Assembly: GCF_014651895.1 (NCBI RefSeq)
Contig: NZ_BMXT01000001.1
Coordinates: forward strand, 62,001 to 126,000
DNA length: 64,000 bases
Origin: Rhodanobacter panaciterrae
Lineage (GTDB): Bacteria; Pseudomonadota; Gammaproteobacteria; Xanthomonadales; Rhodanobacteraceae
Reading direction: 5' to 3'
The position numbers and the translations under genes were made by a program. Numbering within the stretch: position 1 is the stretch's first letter; the number at the start of each line of letters is the position of its first letter. Below, piece after piece: positions 35,617-44,552 of this stretch. Under the pieces are notes generated by a model, which did no database searches, was not told the origin of the DNA, and saw only the letters and a program-made list of their open reading frames with translations.

Positions 35617-36294
35617 ATGTTTCTGCGTTTGCTGTTTGTGCTTTTGAGCGCGCTCAATATTGCAGTGGGCGCGTGGTTGCTGCTGGGGCAGCCGTATGCC
35701 CGCGGCGGCCGTCCCAGCGATCCGGGGGTGACGGAATTGCGTCTGCTGTCGGAATTGCCGCAAACCGCGCCGGCGGCCTCGACGTCGGCGACAGTGGCCG
35801 CACCGGCAGCGGATCCGACAACGACACCACGCGTGCTCAGCTACAGCTGCGTGGCGCTGGGACCGTTCGCCACCCCGCAGGATCTGCGCAATGCGCGCCA
35901 GGCGCTCACCGCGCAGGCTACCCGCATGCGCTCGCGCCAGGAGCAGGCCAGTCAGACCAGTGGCTGGTGGGTGTATCTGCCAGCCGCCGGCAGCCGCGCA
36001 CAAGCACTGGAGCAGGCGCGGCAGCTTGGCGCGCATCAGATCGGCGATTACTTCGTGGTCAGTTCCGGCGATCAGCCCAATACCATTTCGCTGGGCCTGT
36101 TCAAGGATCCGGCGAATGCGCGCAAGCGTCGCGATGAAATCGTCGCCGCCGGCTTCCCTGCCCGCATGAGCGAGCGCAGTGAAAGCGTGCCCGAGTACTG
36201 GCTGGATCTGGTGGTTGCCGACAGCAGCCGCTTCGACTGGCGCAGCCGCGTCCGTGTCAGCGGCATTGGTTCACACAGCACCGGCTGTTTTTGA
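35617..36294 (+). CDS. SPOR-domain membrane protein
   Basis: This 225-residue protein has an N-terminal membrane anchor (residues 1-22, FLRLLFVLLSALNIAVGAWLLL) and an Ala/Thr/Pro-rich linker. Its C-terminal SPOR-like domain contains CVALGPFATPQDLRNARQAL and SLGLFKDPANARKRRDEIVAAGF. SPOR domains bind denuded peptidoglycan at the division site. The gene commonly follows birA-coaX in this group. A GGGGG stretch precedes the ATG. Confidence 0.88.
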   Translation: MFLRLLFVLLSALNIAVGAWLLLGQPYARGGRPSDPGVTELRLLSELPQTAPAASTSATVAAPAADPTTTPRVLSYSCVALGPFATPQDLRNARQALTAQATRMRSRQEQASQTSGWWVYLPAAGSRAQALEQARQLGAHQIGDYFVVSSGDQPNTISLGLFKDPANARKRRDEIVAAGFPARMSERSESVPEYWLDLVVADSSRFDWRSRVRVSGIGSHSTGCF

Positions 36295-36333
36295 GCACGC
36301 GGCCCTGCGGCCCTGCTAGAATCCCCGACCTTC

Positions 36334-36409
36334 GCCGGCATAGCTCAGTTGGTAGAGCAACTGATTTGTAATCAGTAGGTCCCCAGTTCGAATCCGGGTG
36401 CCGGCACCA
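36334..36409 (+). tRNA. tRNA-Thr (anticodon UGU)
   Basis: A complete 76-base cloverleaf: acceptor stem GCCGGCA pairing with TGCCGGC, D-arm GCTCAGTTGGTAGAGC, anticodon stem ACTGA/TCAGT around the loop TTTGTAA (anticodon TGT), T-arm with TTCGAATC, and a genomically encoded CCA. It follows the SPOR-domain gene by 39 bases. Confidence 0.97.
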
Positions 36410-36424
36410 TGTAGTCACGCGCTT

Positions 36425-36454
36425 AGGCCGTCCTTCGGGTCGGCCTTTGTCGTT
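36425..36454 (+). terminator. Terminator of tRNA-Thr
   Basis: A hairpin AGGCCG / CGGCCT with a CC-TTC-GG inner turn starts 16 bases after the tRNA and is followed by TTTGTCGTTTT, a moderate U-rich tract. Confidence 0.7.
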
Positions 36455-36598
36455 TTGGGGCAGGTCGGACACGGGATCGGACCGATGCGTCATCGTCTGC
36501 CATGTCTGAACCGTTCCCAAGACACTTAACGCCATTATCGCGATCCATATACTTCGAATTGTTCACGCTCAAATCCTCTGAAGGTGCGAGGACACATC

Positions 36599-36850
36599 AT
36601 GGGAATGCTTTACGTGGTGCAGGGTTTTTGCGAGATGGGTGGGGATGTCATTCCCGATAAACCTATCCTTCACGGCATGGAACAGTTGGCGCGCACGCGC
36701 GGCGAGATGCTGGCCGGACAACGCGATGGCGTGCTGGTGTATGCGCAAGAAGCGGATATTGATCGCGGCGAATATTCGGAGCCGGTCATTCTCGCGAAGT
36801 ACGGCTTGGTGCCGCATCCGGAACAACAAAGCCTCTGTCAGATGGGCTAA
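36599..36850 (+). CDS. Hypothetical protein (83 aa)
   Basis: This 83-residue frame has GAGGA six bases before its ATG, a better start signal than most small frames here. The protein is soluble and mildly acidic (MGMLYVVQGFCEMGGDVIPD at the start, YAQEADIDRGEYSEPVILAKY later). I recognise no family. It stands alone in the gene-poor stretch after the tRNA and may be a strain-specific or newly arrived gene. Confidence 0.5.
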   Translation: MGMLYVVQGFCEMGGDVIPDKPILHGMEQLARTRGEMLAGQRDGVLVYAQEADIDRGEYSEPVILAKYGLVPHPEQQSLCQMG

Positions 36851-37873
36851 CGCCATACCGGAGTCAGTGCCCGTAACGCGTGCTGCCTAGCGGTGGTCCG
36901 GGCATCGATCCCGTATCGACGCCACGCAGCCGCCGGGATTGTTTCCAGCCCACCTCGGTCGCATGGTCTGTCTGCGAACCTGTTGCGCACAAAGTTCATG
37001 CCAGGCTGCGGTAAGATTTCCGAATGGAAAAAGATTCTAAATAGAAAAAATTATGTGCACGCGGCGTGAAAGCTTGTAGGATCGACTCAACGGCTGCACA
37101 GGGGCAGTCGGGAGTAATGACATGCAAACGCTTCTTGCACATTCCGCCTTCTGGCGTGGAGTGTCGCTGTTTGCAGGGATGCTGGTGGCAAAAATCGCGC
37201 GTGATTCGAAACCCATGGTTGCGCCGGTTCGTCGTGACGAACTGGTGTCTTGGAGTTCGGGTGCGCGCTCGCGCCGCGAAGATGAGTTGGCGCGTAGTTG
37301 TCGGGATGAAGTCCACTAAACGAGCGCCTTGATTCCGGTGCGTGTTGTCGCAAATAGCGATAGCCGGGGCCGTGCGCTTCGATCTGCCGAGATCAGCTTT
37401 GTCCTGTGTTGGGCGGGAGAGTGGTCATGTGCATCGTGCCGATACTTCGTGTCGGTAGTCGGTGCGTATCCATGCTATTCGCCCTCTCGGCTCGTGCCCG
37501 GATCTGGGAACCTGCGGTCAACAGCAGGTCGAGCACGGTTGCGCGACGAGAATCATCGATCCCGATCGGAATATGGTTCCTGCTGGTTTTGAACGTGCGA
37601 ATCGCGAGGTGATTGGCGCGATTCGACAGCCGCCTGCTGACGGAGCATGACGCTGTGCGAGAGGCTGCGTAACGGCGTAGGCCAGGCCATTCCGGTAAAC
37701 TTCGGCCAATTCGTGACGCTGCATGTCGCGAATATCTTTCTCGCACGGACGCCGGCGATTCGCCTGGGAGCGGTGGCTTGAAGTCACCTTTCACTGGCCG
37801 CCGCACCGACATCGACGGCGCGTGACGGCTGTGGCCGTGCCCGTCGGCGTGCCACAGCCAGGTAAACAGCGAT
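36851..37873. other. Gene-poor region after tRNA-Thr
   Basis: About 1 kb with no confident gene apart from one doubtful small frame (37122-37319). The part around 37015-37060 is AT-rich and includes an inverted TTCC-gaat-GGAA followed by an A-run, so a terminator or promoter may lie there. GC is lower than in flanking genes. No integrase, no repeated tRNA end and no transposase motif is visible. Confidence 0.4.
37122..37319 (+). CDS. Possible small protein (65 aa)
   Basis: The frame starts with ATG at 37122, preceded by GGGAG eight bases upstream. The product would have one hydrophobic stretch (FWRGVSLFAGMLVA) and a basic, Arg-rich tail. No family is recognised, and codon use does not clearly favour coding, so it could be chance. 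Confidence 0.25.
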   Translation: MQTLLAHSAFWRGVSLFAGMLVAKIARDSKPMVAPVRRDELVSWSSGARSRREDELARSCRDEVH

Positions 37874-38788
37874 ATGAGCAGACAGACCATTTCACTGATC
37901 GGCGCGCCGACTGACATCGGTGCCGGCCATCGCGGTGCCGCGATGGGACCGGAGGCGCTGCGGGTGGCCAATCTGGCGGAAAAGCTGGAGCGCCGAGGAC
38001 TGACCGTGGTTGACCGCGGCAATCTGCAGGGGCCGCTCAATCCGTGGCAGCCGCCTGTGCATGGCTATCGTCATCTGGATGAAGTGGTGGCATGGAATAC
38101 GGCCGTCTATACGGCTGTTCATCAGGAGCTTCAGGCGGGTCGTTTGCCGATCCTGCTGGGTGGCGATCATTGCCTGGCGATCGGCTCGGTCTCGGCGGTG
38201 GCCCGCCATTGCCACGACGAGGGGAAGCAGCTGCGCGTGCTGTGGCTGGATGCGCATACCGATTTCAACACGGCGCAGGCTACGCCGACCGGGAATATCC
38301 ACGGCATGCCGGTGGCTTGCCTGTGCGGTACTGGTCCAGCCGAGCTCACCACTCTCAGCGGTCACGCGCCGGCGACTACGCCGGATGTGTTCCGCTACAT
38401 CGGCATCCGCTCGGTCGACGAAGGCGAGAAGCGGTTGGTACGCGGGGCGAACATGCAGGTGCACGACATGCGCCGTATCGACGAGGTCGGCATCAAGCGC
38501 GTGATGGAGGAGGCGCTGGCAGGCATCGACGAGAACACCCATCTGCATGTGAGTTTTGATGTCGACTTCCTCGATCCCAGCATCGCGCCGGGCGTCGGCA
38601 CCACCGTGCGCGGCGGCCCGAATTACCGCGAGGCGCAGCTGTGCATGGAGATGATCGCGGATACCGGGCGGATGGCGTCGCTGGATATCGTCGAGTTGAA
38701 TCCGGCGTATGACAAGCGCAACCAGACTGCGAAGTTGGCGGTGGATCTGGTCGAGTCGCTGTTCGGCAAGTCCACGCTGATTCGCTGA
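37874..38788 (+). CDS. rocF: Arginase
   Basis: This 304-residue manganese enzyme hydrolyses arginine to ornithine and urea. The binuclear metal ligands are present in GGDHCLAIG (His), LDAHTDFN (Asp, His, Asp) and SFDVDFLDP (Asp, Asp). The substrate loop after DAHTDFN continues TAQATPTGNIHGMP, as in true arginases rather than agmatinases. The length is standard. It stands alone and is followed by a strong terminator. Confidence 0.93.
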   Translation: MSRQTISLIGAPTDIGAGHRGAAMGPEALRVANLAEKLERRGLTVVDRGNLQGPLNPWQPPVHGYRHLDEVVAWNTAVYTAVHQELQAGRLPILLGGDHCLAIGSVSAVARHCHDEGKQLRVLWLDAHTDFNTAQATPTGNIHGMPVACLCGTGPAELTTLSGHAPATTPDVFRYIGIRSVDEGEKRLVRGANMQVHDMRRIDEVGIKRVMEEALAGIDENTHLHVSFDVDFLDPSIAPGVGTTVRGGPNYREAQLCMEMIADTGRMASLDIVELNPAYDKRNQTAKLAVDLVESLFGKSTLIR

Positions 38789-38819
38789 GCCAGGCTGACC
38801 TGAAGCCGGCTGGCGTGAT

Positions 38820-38850
38820 AACGGCGCGCCCCGGAAAGGGGCGCGCCGTT
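38820..38850. terminator. Hairpin terminator between rocF and the YegP-like gene
   Basis: A perfect 13-bp stem (AACGGCGCGCCCC / GGGGCGCGCCGTT) with a 5-base loop lies between two convergent genes. It lacks a long T-run but is very stable, and probably serves both. Confidence 0.7.
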
Positions 38851-38854
38851 GCGC

Positions 38855-39184
38855 TCACTCCTCAACGAGCTTGGCGTCCGGCGCGTTCGCCATCACCGAG
38901 GCGATACCCGCATCGCGCGAGTGCTCGCTTTCATACATTTCGCTGCTGCCGATGACCTGATGGTTGGCGGCCTTGAGATTGAAGTGGAATTTGCCGTTGA
39001 CCGAGGTCTTCTTCTCGTAGTGCGCCGCATTGGCTGCGTTCTTGCGCACCGACTCGATGCCATTGTGCGCACCGGACTTGTCCTTGTAGCCCTCGCTCTT
39101 GAGGATGATCTCGCCATTGCCGGCCTTCAGATTGAAGTAGGTCTCGCCGTTCTTGCCAGTGAATACCGTGAACTTGCCACTCAT
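38855..39184 (-). CDS. YegP-like DUF1508 protein
   Basis: This 109-residue protein is two DUF1508 repeats: KFTVFTGKNGETYFNLKAGN with IILKSEGY, then KFHFNLKAANHQVIGSSEMY. Each repeat is a beta-hairpin plus helix. E. coli YegP has the same layout and an unknown role. AAGGAGA precedes the ATG. The neighbouring trpS encodes a C-terminal extension of the same pattern, described in a separate entry. Confidence 0.9.
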   Translation of the reverse strand: MSGKFTVFTGKNGETYFNLKAGNGEIILKSEGYKDKSGAHNGIESVRKNAANAAHYEKKTSVNGKFHFNLKAANHQVIGSSEMYESEHSRDAGIASVMANAPDAKLVEE

Positions 39185-39402
39185 GGCTGAATCTCCTTTG
39201 CGAACGATCATGGGTCGGCAGAATCTGAACCGGCAGACGTGATTTTTTTGGCAAGGGACAGCACCAGTCGTGGCGAAGTGAGCCGGCCCGCCTGTTTTCG
39301 CGAGGAGCAACCCGACGGTCGAAACCCTTGCCGCGGAAGGGCTGGCTGGTCGAGGTGCCGCGCGGGATGTCGTAGACTGGCGTTTTACTTGCGCGACGCA
39401 GC

Positions 39403-40767
39403 ATGAATACCCGAGTCCTGACCGGCATCACCACCACCGGCACGCCGCATCTTGGCAATTACGTGGGTGCGATTCGCCCCGCCGTCGAAGCCAGTCGGCG
39501 CGACGACGTCGATGCGTTCTATTTCATGGCCGATTACCACGCGCTGATCAAGAGCGACGACGCGGCGCGGATCGAACGTTCGCGACTGGAGATCGCCGCC
39601 ACGTGGTTGGCAGCCGGGCTCGATCCGGCACGGGTCACGTTTTATCGCCAGTCGGACATTCCGGAAATTCCGGAGTTGACCTGGTTTCTCACCTGCGTCG
39701 CGTCCAAGGGCATGCTCAATCGCGCGCATGCGTACAAGGCGGCGGTGGACCGGAATACAGAAACCGGCGAGGACGCCGATGCCGGCATCACCGCCGGCCT
39801 GTACATGTATCCGGTGCTGATGGCGGCCGACATTCTCGCGTTCGACGCGCACAAGGTGCCGGTCGGGCGCGACCAGATCCAGCACATCGAGATGGCGCGC
39901 GATCTTGGCCAGCGCTTCAACCATATCCACGGCCGCGAGTTCTTCGTGCTGCCGGAGGCGCTGATCGAGGAACAGGTGGCCACGCTGCCGGGTCTTGACG
40001 GGCGCAAGATGTCGAAGAGCTACGACAACACCATCCCGCTGTTCGCCGGCGGCAAGAAGCAGCTTCGCGAAACGATCATGCGCATCGTCACCGACTCGCG
40101 CCTGCCGGGTGAGGCGAAGGATCCCGACAACTCCGCGTTGTTCACGATCTTTCGTGCCTTCGCCTGCGAGACCGAAACTTCTGCATTCCGTCAGGCGCTG
40201 ATCGACGGCCTCGGCTGGGGCGAGGCGAAGCAGGTGCTGTACGAACGGATCGAGTCCGATGTGGCGCCGATGCGCGAACGCTACGAGGCGTTCATGGCCG
40301 ACCCGGCAGCGATCGAGGCGATCCTGCAGCAGGGTGCGCAGAAGGCACGCGCGATCGCCACGCCGAAAATCGTCGCTTTGCGCGATGCGCTGGGTCTGCG
40401 TTCGGCCACTGCGGTGACAACGACGACAGGCCAGCCGAAGGCGACGCCGAAGCAGGGCAAAATGCCGCGCTTCGCCAGTTTCCGCGACGCCGATGGTAAC
40501 TTCCGTTTTCGCCTGTTCTCCGCGGACGGCGAGGAGTTGCTGCTGTCGATGCCGTTCACCGATCCGAAAGCGGCCGGTGCGCTGCAGAAGCGCCTCAAGA
40601 CGCTGGGTGCGGCCGCTGCCGTGGTGCAGGCCCAGTCATCAGGCATGGCCTTGGTGCTGGATGGCGAGCCGGTTGCCAGCACGCCCGAGCACCGCGACGA
40701 ATCGGCACGCAACGACGCCCTCGCGCGACTGCATGAGGCACTGGATCAACTCGCCGCGCAGGAATGA
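39403..40767 (+). CDS. trpS: Tryptophan--tRNA ligase with C-terminal YegP-like extension
   Basis: This 454-residue class I synthetase charges tRNA-Trp. The HIGH-type motif is GTPHLGNY (13-20) and the KMSKS motif is exact at 202-206. The catalytic and anticodon-binding parts end near residue 335, where typical TrpS proteins end. A linker of Thr, Lys and Pro follows, then a domain of about 90 residues. Its first half (FRDADGNFRFRLFSADGEELLLS) and second half (GMALVLDGEPVAS) both follow the DUF1508 repeat pattern of the neighbouring YegP-like protein. Confidence 0.93.
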   Translation: MNTRVLTGITTTGTPHLGNYVGAIRPAVEASRRDDVDAFYFMADYHALIKSDDAARIERSRLEIAATWLAAGLDPARVTFYRQSDIPEIPELTWFLTCVASKGMLNRAHAYKAAVDRNTETGEDADAGITAGLYMYPVLMAADILAFDAHKVPVGRDQIQHIEMARDLGQRFNHIHGREFFVLPEALIEEQVATLPGLDGRKMSKSYDNTIPLFAGGKKQLRETIMRIVTDSRLPGEAKDPDNSALFTIFRAFACETETSAFRQALIDGLGWGEAKQVLYERIESDVAPMRERYEAFMADPAAIEAILQQGAQKARAIATPKIVALRDALGLRSATAVTTTTGQPKATPKQGKMPRFASFRDADGNFRFRLFSADGEELLLSMPFTDPKAAGALQKRLKTLGAAAAVVQAQSSGMALVLDGEPVASTPEHRDESARNDALARLHEALDQLAAQE

Positions 40768-40795
40768 TGCGTCGCGATTCATGAGTGATTGACCG

Positions 40796-41119
40796 ATGCG
40801 TTACCTCGCCATCCTGCTGCTTGCGCCGTGGCTGCTGATTCTGTGCTGGGCCTATTGGGCCTATCCGAAGAGTCTGCCGCGCACGTCGGGCCGCCGCGTG
40901 CTGGATGTCGCCGCCTTGCTGCTGGCGCTGATTGCCGCCGCGCAGTGTGCGGTGATCGGTTTCGACATGGCCGAATTGCCGGTGGTCGACGGCTTCGGGC
41001 GCTCCAGCGGCGCGATCTGGCAACAGGTGCTGCCCGCGTTGTACGGCTACGGCGCATTCACTGCTGTACTGGTGCTGGCGATGTTGCTGCGCCATGTGAT
41101 CTGGGGACGTCGCCGCTGA
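40796..41119 (+). CDS. Hypothetical three-helix membrane protein
   Basis: This 107-residue protein has helices at residues of about 2-21 (LAILLLAPWLLILCWAYWA), 36-55 (VLDVAALLLALIAAAQCAVI) and 80-100 (LYGYGAFTAVLVLAMLLR). It ends in a basic WGRRR. I recognise no family. It follows trpS by 28 bases and may be cotranscribed with it. Confidence 0.65.
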   Translation: MRYLAILLLAPWLLILCWAYWAYPKSLPRTSGRRVLDVAALLLALIAAAQCAVIGFDMAELPVVDGFGRSSGAIWQQVLPALYGYGAFTAVLVLAMLLRHVIWGRRR

Positions 41120-41202
41120 CTCTCTGCCCGATGGCAGTAGTGCCGTGTCGACGACGCTATTGCGCGTGAAGCAGTAGCCGTCAATCACGGCGAGCAGCGA
41201 CC

Positions 41203-41230
41203 AGCCACAAGTCATGCGTGACTTATGGCT
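41203..41230. repeat. Inverted repeat upstream of the DUF5916 gene
   Basis: Arms of 12 bases (AGCCACAAGTCA / TGACTTATGGCT) with one mismatch and a TGCG loop. No T-run follows. It may be an operator, an attenuator or the 3' end of the preceding small gene's mRNA. Confidence 0.4.
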
Positions 41231-41338
41231 GTCGATGACAGCTAAACGCAAAGTGCAATCTATGCATCCATATGACGCGGCGAATTCATCGCCACGTGGC
41301 GCAATCCTGCGCAGCATTATCTGGAAATCCCCCACGAC

Positions 41339-43567
41339 ATGCGCATGGCATGCCTGCTGTTTGTGATCTTTGCGCTGCCATCGGCGTCTGCATGGGCTGT
41401 CGATATCGACGGCCACATCAAGCCCGATGAATGGAAGGGCGCGCGCCACATCACCGATTTCCGCCAGACCCAGCCGCTCAGCGGCAAGCCGGGCTCCCTG
41501 CATACCGAGGCGTGGATCCTGGCCACGCCGGAAGGCCTCGCCGTGGCCTTTCGCTGCGAGCAGCCGGCGGATGTGCCGCGCACGCGACAGCGCGTGCAGC
41601 GCGACTTCGAGGATCAGGTCGATCGCGTCAACCTGATGGTCGACTTCGATGGCGATGGACGCACTGGCTACGACTTCGTGGTCAGCTCGACCGGCGGCAT
41701 CAATGACGCCGTGGTCACCAACGAAAACAATTTCAACAAGGACTGGGACGGCAATTGGCAGCATGCGGTCAGCGAGGACGCCGCCGGCTGGAGTGTCGAG
41801 ATCCTGATCCCGTGGTACATCGCGCCGATGCATACGGCCCGCGACGGCAAGCGTACGCTCGGTGTGTATCTCGATCGCGTCGTCGGCACGACCGGCGAAC
41901 GCGTGGCGTGGCCGGCCGCCAGCTTCACGCGCCCGCGCTTCCTGTCCGAGTTCAGCCGGGTCGAAGTGCCGCAGTACAGCCAGTCGCTGCTGGCGATCAC
42001 GCCGTACGTGTCCGGCCTGTATGACAACGTGCGTGGTCGCAGCCACTTGCAGGAAGGCGCCGACCTCCTGTGGAAGCCGAACGGCCAGTTCCAGTTGACC
42101 GCGGCGCTGAATCCGGACTTTGGGCAGGTCGAAAGCGATGACCTGGTAGTCAACTTCGGCGCTACCGAGACCTACGTCGCCGACAAGCGACCGTTCTTCA
42201 CCGAGAACCAGGGCATCTTCGATTTCAGTCTGCTCGACGACAACAGCCAGCTCGTCTATACCCGGCGCGTCGGTGGCCCATCCGACGATGGCCATGGCGC
42301 CGCCGACATCAATGCCGCGATCAAGCTCAATGGCAGCGTCGGCACCACTAGCTACGGCGTGATGGCGGCGGACGAGGATGGCGAGGCGGGCCGGTTCTTC
42401 GGTGCTGCCCGGGTGACCCACGACTTCGGCGACCAGAGCCTGGGCATGCTGCTGACCCGCGTCGATCGGCCGTGGCTGGACCGCGAGGCGACCGTACTCG
42501 GCGTCGATCACCATTGGCGGCCGACGCCGCAGTGGACCATCGCGACCAACGTGATCGCCAGCGACATCCTGCAGTACGGCACGCATACGCGTGACAGCGG
42601 GGCGACTCTGGTGGCCAATTATGAGATGGGCGGCGGCTGGCGCCAGCAGTGGCTGGGCATGCATTTCGGCGATCAGCTGCAGGTCAATGACTTCGGCTAC
42701 CTGTCGCGCAACAACTTCAACTATGGCCACTGGGAAGTGCGCAAGCGCTTTACCGACTTGCCGGCCGACTCGGCGTACAGCTCGCATGATTTGCAGTTCC
42801 GCATCGATGCGCTGGACAACGATCACGGCCTGCGCCTGCGTCGCCAGTTGCGCATCGGCGACCTCAGCAACCTGCGCAACGGCGCCACCGACCAGGTGCA
42901 GTTCAACTTCAACAGCGCCGGCTGGGACGACCTGCTGACCCGCGGTCACGGCGCGCTTTTCCTGCCGCCTTCGGTGGACCTTGCGTACGAGCGGATCAGC
43001 CCGCGCCATGGCGACTGGGCGTTCAAGCTGGATGCGGAGGTCGTCAGTGGCGGTCTCAGCGGCAATCGCCAGATCGGCTACAACGTCAAACTCCTGCCGA
43101 CGTACTTCATTAGCGACGCCTTCAGCGTGTATGCCGGCCCGTACTACGAGCACGTACCGGACTGGCTGGTGTGGCAGCACGACAACCTTATCGGCCGCTT
43201 CAACGAGCACAGCCTGGAACTCGACGCCGGCTTCGACTGGAACATTGACAGCCGCCAGGAGCTGCGGCTCAAACTGCAGGCGATCGGACTGGATGCACGC
43301 ACGCGTGGCGGCTATCGCGTCGGCGGCAACGGGCGCGCCGTCGCCACGGATGACCCGGTCGATGACTTCAGCGTGCGCAATCTCGGCCTGCAGATCCGTT
43401 ATCGCTACGAACTGGCACCGCTGTCCTATCTGTATGTGGTCTACGGTCGCGGCGGCTATGCGCAGGACGACTTTGCGCACAGCACGACCGACGTGTTCAA
43501 CAACAGCTTCGCGCTGCGCGACGACGAACAGTTACTGGTCAAGGTCAGCTACCGCTTCGATATCTAG
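41339..43567 (+). CDS. DUF5916 outer-membrane protein with CBM9-like domain
   Basis: This 742-residue protein has a signal peptide (residues 1-20, ending SAWA). A CBM9-like sugar-binding domain follows (DGHIKPDEWKGARHITDF, then VNLMVDFDGDGRTGYDFVVSS and WSVEILIPWYIAP). The long C-terminal part is DUF5916 and reads as a beta barrel (FFTENQGIFDFSL, ending VKVSYRFDI). Members are thought to be outer-membrane proteins tied to carbohydrate or peptide handling, with no proven function. It is monocistronic, with a gap of about 220 bases upstream. Confidence 0.85.
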   Translation: MRMACLLFVIFALPSASAWAVDIDGHIKPDEWKGARHITDFRQTQPLSGKPGSLHTEAWILATPEGLAVAFRCEQPADVPRTRQRVQRDFEDQVDRVNLMVDFDGDGRTGYDFVVSSTGGINDAVVTNENNFNKDWDGNWQHAVSEDAAGWSVEILIPWYIAPMHTARDGKRTLGVYLDRVVGTTGERVAWPAASFTRPRFLSEFSRVEVPQYSQSLLAITPYVSGLYDNVRGRSHLQEGADLLWKPNGQFQLTAALNPDFGQVESDDLVVNFGATETYVADKRPFFTENQGIFDFSLLDDNSQLVYTRRVGGPSDDGHGAADINAAIKLNGSVGTTSYGVMAADEDGEAGRFFGAARVTHDFGDQSLGMLLTRVDRPWLDREATVLGVDHHWRPTPQWTIATNVIASDILQYGTHTRDSGATLVANYEMGGGWRQQWLGMHFGDQLQVNDFGYLSRNNFNYGHWEVRKRFTDLPADSAYSSHDLQFRIDALDNDHGLRLRRQLRIGDLSNLRNGATDQVQFNFNSAGWDDLLTRGHGALFLPPSVDLAYERISPRHGDWAFKLDAEVVSGGLSGNRQIGYNVKLLPTYFISDAFSVYAGPYYEHVPDWLVWQHDNLIGRFNEHSLELDAGFDWNIDSRQELRLKLQAIGLDARTRGGYRVGGNGRAVATDDPVDDFSVRNLGLQIRYRYELAPLSYLYVVYGRGGYAQDDFAHSTTDVFNNSFALRDDEQLLVKVSYRFDI

Positions 43568-43570
43568 AGT

Positions 43571-43954
43571 TCAGTCCCAACGATTGAGGTGCGGCCCGAA
43601 CGCCGCGCGCTGCGGCTGCACCACGCAGAAGCGATGGCCGCTGGGTGCCTCCATCACCCACCAGCGATCGCGCACTAGTGCAACACGGTGAGCGCCGAGC
43701 TTTTCCAGTCGGGCCACCTCCGCGTCCAGGTCGTCGGTCTCGATATCCAGATGCACGCGGCTGGCGTGGTCCACTTTCTGCAGCAGGATGATCGGCTCGT
43801 CCGCGGCGGTCTGCAGTTCGGCGTACCTGCCATCGCCATCCTGGTCGGCACTGGCGACCGGTTTGCCGAGCGCGTGGCTCCAGAACGCGGTAGCCACGTC
43901 GAGATGGTCGATGTCGCAATCGATGACGATGGTGCTGAGCCGACTGTGATGCAT
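43571..43954 (-). CDS. VOC-family (glyoxalase-like) protein
   Basis: This 127-residue protein is one vicinal-oxygen-chelate domain with paired beta-alpha-beta-beta-beta modules: LSTIVIDCDIDHLDVATAFWSHALGK, then VHLDIETDDLDAEVARLEKLGA and RWWVMEAPSGHRFCVVQP. The metal-binding residues of true glyoxalase I are only partly retained, so its activity is unknown. It is convergent with the DUF5916 gene, three bases away, and divergent from the peptidase-like gene. Confidence 0.85.
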   Translation of the reverse strand: MHHSRLSTIVIDCDIDHLDVATAFWSHALGKPVASADQDGDGRYAELQTAADEPIILLQKVDHASRVHLDIETDDLDAEVARLEKLGAHRVALVRDRWWVMEAPSGHRFCVVQPQRAAFGPHLNRWD

Positions 43955-44031
43955 GGGACACCTCCGCGGATAATCGAAGTGGCTGTTCTACGCCGAAGCG
44001 CGTGAACCGGTGCAGTGCGAGAATACCCGGC

Positions 44032-44550
44032 ATGATCCCGCTCAAATATCTCCAGGCCTACCCGACCACCTTGCAGGACAAGGTGCGCGAGCTGATTGCG
44101 CAGGAGCGCCTCGGCGAGCATCTGGCCAAGCGCTATCCGGAACGCCATCCGGTGCAGAGCGACAAGGCGCTGTATGCCTACACGATGGATCTTAAACAGC
44201 AGCATCTGAAGAACGCGCCGGGCATCGACAAAGTGCTGTACGACAGCAAGCTCGACGTGGTGCGCAATGCGCTGGGCCTGCACACTGCGATCTCGCGCGT
44301 GCAGGGCGGCAAGCTCAAGGCGAAGAAGGAAATCCGGGTGGCCGCGTTGTTCAAGGCGGCCGCGCCGGAGTTCCTGCAGATGATCGTGGTGCACGAACTG
44401 GCGCACCTGAAGGAATACGATCACAACAAGGCGTTCTACCAGCTGTGCCAGTACATGTTGCCGGACTACCATCAACTCGAGTTCGATCTGCGCGTGTATC
44501 TGACCTGGCGCGAGTTGCCGACAACGGCCAATGCAGACAATCGGGACTGA
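44032..44550 (+). CDS. YgjP/M48-like metallopeptidase-domain protein
   Basis: This 172-residue cytoplasmic protein contains the zinc motif MIVVHELAHLKEYDHNKAFYQL, a HExxH followed by a third His, in the pattern of YgjP-like (DUF45) proteins. The N-terminal half is basic and helical. The family is peptidase-like, but substrates are unknown. The ATG at 44032 was preferred over a GTG ten codons upstream because it begins the conserved part. The DUF6348-like gene starts two bases after its stop. Confidence 0.8.
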   Translation: MIPLKYLQAYPTTLQDKVRELIAQERLGEHLAKRYPERHPVQSDKALYAYTMDLKQQHLKNAPGIDKVLYDSKLDVVRNALGLHTAISRVQGGKLKAKKEIRVAALFKAAAPEFLQMIVVHELAHLKEYDHNKAFYQLCQYMLPDYHQLEFDLRVYLTWRELPTTANADNRD

Positions 44551-44552
44551 CG

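Noticed and set aside
36334-37873. Integrated island at tRNA-Thr
   Set aside because: No integrase gene and no direct repeat of the tRNA end could be found. Kept only as a low-interest scar hypothesis.
40595-43480. Minus-strand open frame of about 961 codons opposite trpS and the DUF5916 gene
   Set aside because: It crosses two recognised genes and an intergenic gap and has low-complexity composition typical of antisense frames.
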